64,000 nt of DNA from Puffinus mauretanicus (Eukaryota; Chordata; Aves; Procellariiformes; Procellariidae): assembly GCA_023333565.1 (NCBI GenBank), contig JAJKFH010003305.1:310001-374000 (forward strand). Reading direction: 5' to 3'. Made by a program: the position numbers and the translations under genes. Under the pieces are notes generated by a model, which did not search any database, was not told the DNA's origin, and was given only the letters and a program-made list of their open reading frames with translations. Shown here piece after piece: positions 62,101 to 64,000 of this stretch; position 1 is the first letter of the stretch; each line of letters begins with the position of its first letter.

Positions 62101-63089
62101 GGAGCATGCACCATTTCTCTAAGGGAATATTCTCATTATTAGGCTAAAAAAATCCACCTGATTCTTGTTTAGTCTCTCATTCTGGCCTCATGAATATTGA
62201 GTTCCTTGCTATACAGTAGTTCTTACTGCACTGCAGGCAGCCATTAGTAGTTACAGTTCTCTCCTAGGAACTTGAAGCCACGAGTTCATCTGTGGGGCTG
62301 AGCACTCTAATACTAGGAAAAAGGTATTATTACCACCATGCTTGTCATATATAGTTGGTGTTTGTTTGCCAAAGAGGGCTCAGCATTGTGAATCCTGCAT
62401 GAATGGATGCTTACCAAGTTAGGTGCCTCAGTATGCATACTGTGTGCATAGTGCCTCCTTTTGAGCGGATTTAACATCCAGGAACACTATGCCTCCCAGA
62501 GAGTTGTTCAGGCTCCCTTTATTGTCCATAGAAGCAAAAACCTTTAAAGGTTGTATAAAAAGCCTAGACTCCTAGTTTAAATGCTTTGTATCATAGAGTG
62601 GCTATTTTTTGCAATGCCTTTTACAAAGTCTTTTAGTGGCAAAAATGGTCACTAAAAGCTTGTTACTTTTTAGGCACTACAACGTCTGAGCTAGGCACAT
62701 GAAGCAGGTGGTCTGAGTATGATCTTTAATGTCTATATATTTCTTATATTTCTTAAACTTTGAGAGTCCTATATCAAGTTGAAAACAACACACTTTTCTG
62801 TCTGTATTTCATCTGAAGTAGACATGGGTGCACAATTTTTTTAATAGTGTTATGTCATGTACATGGTTTAAAATTGTGCCACTAAATAGATGTATTGTTT
62901 AAAGAAGATAAGTATAACTAGTCCTATATTTGACATAACCTTCTAAAAGATATCTTTAATAAAATGTATTTGGCAGGTTATGTTCTCAGTGGATTTCCTT
63001 CTCTCTCAGAGGAATACATGACTATTTCACAGCAAATAGAGAAAATAAAGAATCTAAAATTAAAACCAGATTTCCTGATTAACATTAAG
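53029..63089 (+). CDS. AK9: AK9 adenylate kinase 9, N-terminal part (5 coding exons, continues beyond window)
   Basis: AK9 is a large multi-module nucleoside mono- and diphosphate kinase (about 1900 residues in mammals) that transfers phosphate from ATP to nucleoside monophosphates. Exons at 53029-53145, 55600-55663, 58881-58933, 59018-59114 and 62977-63089 give 444 bases, 148 codons, with all phases consistent. The protein starts MASQEEKQAQPFADIFDEDE, then FLLSKP and a P-loop GKPGSGKKT at residues 37-45, then ISEELVTEMILKKIESPEVA and LSGFPSLSEEYM. This covers the start of the first kinase module. It runs divergently from FIG4, as in mammals. The ATG context (TTTTATGG) is moderate, but homology to mammalian AK9 starts at this methionine. 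Confidence 0.93.
53146..55599 (+). other. AK9: AK9 intron 2
   Basis: Mostly AT-rich. The section 53800-54420 is less AT-rich and has a 90-codon minus-strand frame without domain or splice support. No element recognised. Confidence 0.75.
55600..55663 (+). CDS. AK9: AK9 exon 3, second half of the P-loop
   Basis: Residues 40-60 plus one base. It encodes GSGKKTLARKLAQIWKCILI. Lys43 is the Walker A lysine and the next residue is Lys, then Thr. Acceptor TTTTAAG, donor GTAAAC. Confidence 0.92.
55862..55886 (+). repeat. Poly-T/C tract with AG, decoy splice acceptor
   Basis: Nineteen T then CCCCCAG. By pattern this is an excellent 3' splice site, but the following frame stops after about 15 codons and matches nothing in AK9. 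Confidence 0.6.
56970..57240 (-). mobile_element. Old CR1/L3-like fragment
   Basis: Diverged minus-strand match to the CR1 3' region. The order GGAAGAGACCTTAGGAATG, AATCTCTAGGCAGTCTATTTC, then AGAAAGTTTTTCTTAACG and AAATCTCACTTACTGCAG follows the order of boxes in CR1 and L3 elements (pattern from memory). Confidence 0.6.
57354..57800 (-). mobile_element. CR1 LINE 3' fragment
   Basis: AGAAAGGACCTCCAGAGGTC, GGTTGCTCAGGGCTGTGTCC, TGGAGACTCCATCACCTCTC, GAAAAATTGCTTCCTAATT and TTCTCCAGGCTGAACAAGTC occur in CR1 order on the minus strand. The terminal octamers are absent. It is antisense to AK9. Confidence 0.88.
58404..58423. repeat. 20-bp perfect palindrome
   Basis: AGGGCTTTTTAAAAAGCCCT reads the same on both strands. 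The AAAGCCCT half is repeated twice more before 58448. Confidence 0.9.
58445..58478. repeat. Perfect hairpin: 14-bp stem, 6-base loop
   Basis: Arm CTTTAGACACACAA (58445-58458), loop CTGTTT, arm TTGTGTGTCTAAAG (58465-58478), with no mismatch. It sits next to the palindrome at 58404-58423. Confidence 0.92.
58881..58933 (+). CDS. AK9: AK9 exon 4 (53-base exon)
   Basis: Residues 61-78. It encodes ALEVIQTNIHEETEYGLK with acceptor TTTCTCAG and donor GTAAAG. Phase fits exons 3 and 5. Confidence 0.88.
58934..59017 (+). other. AK9: AK9 intron 4 (84 bases)
   Basis: Very short intron with donor GTAAAG and acceptor ATCTTAG, close to the minimum length for vertebrates. The two flanking exons join in phase. 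Confidence 0.88.
59018..59114 (+). CDS. AK9: AK9 exon 5
   Basis: Residues 79-110 plus one base. It encodes CQELLFKGQSISEELVTEMI and KKIESPEVAHF, the nucleoside-monophosphate-binding side of an adenylate kinase fold. Donor is GTAAGT. Confidence 0.92.
59115..62976 (+). other. AK9: AK9 intron 5
   Basis: 3.9-kb AT-rich intron with an AAC trinucleotide repeat at 59464-59481 and T-runs near 59564, 60681 and 60870. A 134-codon minus-strand frame at 59865-60269 has no supporting features. No mobile element recognised. Confidence 0.75.
59464..59481 (+). repeat. (AAC) microsatellite, 6 units
   Basis: Short AAC trinucleotide run. Confidence 0.8.
62977..63089 (+). CDS. AK9: AK9 exon 6
   Basis: Residues 111-148. 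It encodes GYVLSGFPSLSEEYMTISQQ and IEKIKNLKLKPDFLINIK. The SGFPS box takes the place of the DGFPR box of active adenylate kinases. It ends in phase 0 before GTAATG. Confidence 0.92.
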
Positions 63090-63411
63090 GTAATGTCATC
63101 TTCAGTAACTTGCTAGTCATTTTCCTAATTATTAGTAGACTCATATGCTGCATAAGTCAAAAGATAGCATTTTCCCCTGTGCATTTGAGTATAGTATTTA
63201 TTGAAGAATAATAAATTATTCTCCTTTATATTGGAATGGAATTACACTAGTTTGTTCCATTATAAGCATTGCTCATGTAAAATAATGAACATTTCCTAAA
63301 ACTTCAGTAGCAGTTACAGTCTTTGCACCTCTACAAATTAGAAGATACAGGTTTTCAAGAAAAGAAGACTTTGAATAACATGATTATTGTGGGATTTTGG
63401 ATATATGTATA

Positions 63412-63448
63412 CATCTGCCATTCATGTATTTCATCTGCCATTCATGTG
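63412..63448. repeat. 20-bp tandem duplication
   Basis: CATCTGCCATTCATGTATTT followed by a second copy that loses identity after CATCTGCCATTCATGT. Confidence 0.8.
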
Positions 63449-63689
63449 AAAAGAATCTTTTCACATATGGAAGTTAGAAAGCAAATGGTTTTATTTTTTA
63501 CTCACTAATTGTGAAACTGCTTCTTAGTCATCATTAATTCGTCTTGTTTACAAATCTCAATTTCTTCCTGAGTAGTAATGTGACATACCAGATACTCTAC
63601 AAAAGTGACTCTGACGTAACCAGAGAAACATAAATCATTGTTAGTGTAGGATTAAGAGGACTTTCTCAATGTAACTTAAAAAAACGGAC

Positions 63690-63960
63690 TTGCTGGCTAC
63701 GTCCATATTAGTAAATAAACAAGGCAAGAGCGACTCTTCAGACATCAGGCCAACTGGTTTGGCAGAACACAGCTAACCTGTCTTGTTAGTCAGAATGGGG
63801 TGGCTGTGTCCAAACTGCCGGCTGGGAGAGGCCTCAGGCCTGTGCCATTCTCCAGATTGGGCCCAGCCATTCATCAGGGAGAATACTAGCTGGCCCACAC
63901 CAAACTTTGCCAGACTCCAATCATGAACAAGGGTTCAGGCCCTTCCTCTTGCAATGTTTT
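63690..63960. repeat. Possible dispersed repeat (unassigned)
   Basis: A GC-richer patch beginning GGCTACGTCCATATTAGTAA, with GTGGCTGTGTCCAAACTGCC, AGATTGGGCCCAGCC and CTAGCTGGCCCACACC. The look is of a non-autonomous DNA transposon or other interspersed repeat, but no terminal repeats were confirmed. Confidence 0.3.
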
Positions 63961-64000
63961 ATTTATTATCAACTAGATTATTTCCGTCTTTTACTCTGAA

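Larger units (their letters stand above)
63090..64000 (+). other. AK9: AK9 intron 6 (part)
   Basis: AT-rich, with a 20-bp tandem duplication at 63412-63448 and a GC-richer unassigned patch at 63690-63960. Confidence 0.75.

Overview
The window is vertebrate nuclear DNA, almost certainly from a bird. It holds two protein genes with conventional GT-AG introns. It also has several CR1 LINE fragments, one ending in the CR1 octamer-type tail, and avian-type endogenous-retrovirus LTRs. There is no sign of bacterial organisation (no operons, no ribosome binding sites, no CRISPR array). Nearly all short open frames are chance frames in introns or repeats. The species cannot be fixed; the LTR families suggest a neoavian bird rather than a galliform, but that is inference.

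Positions 1-51213 (minus strand) carry FIG4, the Sac-domain phosphoinositide phosphatase that partners PIKFYVE and VAC14. I located 19 coding exons, from the start codon at 51213 to an exon ending at 2256. Every splice phase closes without a break: 2183 coding bases, about 727 of an expected ~907 residues. The last exons (mammalian FIG4 has 23) should lie beyond the left edge. The catalytic CX5R motif is intact in exon 14.

Positions 50640-51930 are a CpG island with a compact bidirectional promoter: an ETS site, two mirror-image NRF1-like sites and an inverted CCAAT box. FIG4 leaves it to the left and AK9 to the right, the same head-to-head order as in mammals.

Positions about 51700-64000 (plus strand) carry the start of AK9, a multi-domain nucleoside monophosphate kinase: a noncoding first exon and five coding exons (148 residues) covering the first kinase module. 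Its P-loop is split by an intron and reads GKKT instead of the mammalian GKTT.

The introns hold a complete solo LTR with a 5-bp target duplication (12423-12907), a truncated LTR of a sister family (30130-30491), a third LTR-like repeat (about 44403-45260), and a 1.08-kb broken CR1 (27539-28615). There are also older CR1 remnants, a 17-bp minisatellite of about 10 units (14804-14975), a perfect 14-bp hairpin beside a 20-bp palindrome (58404-58478) and assorted simple repeats. I did not find a new gene system. The most interesting signals are the promoter architecture, the AK9 P-loop change, the minisatellite and the unassigned palindromic or patchy elements.
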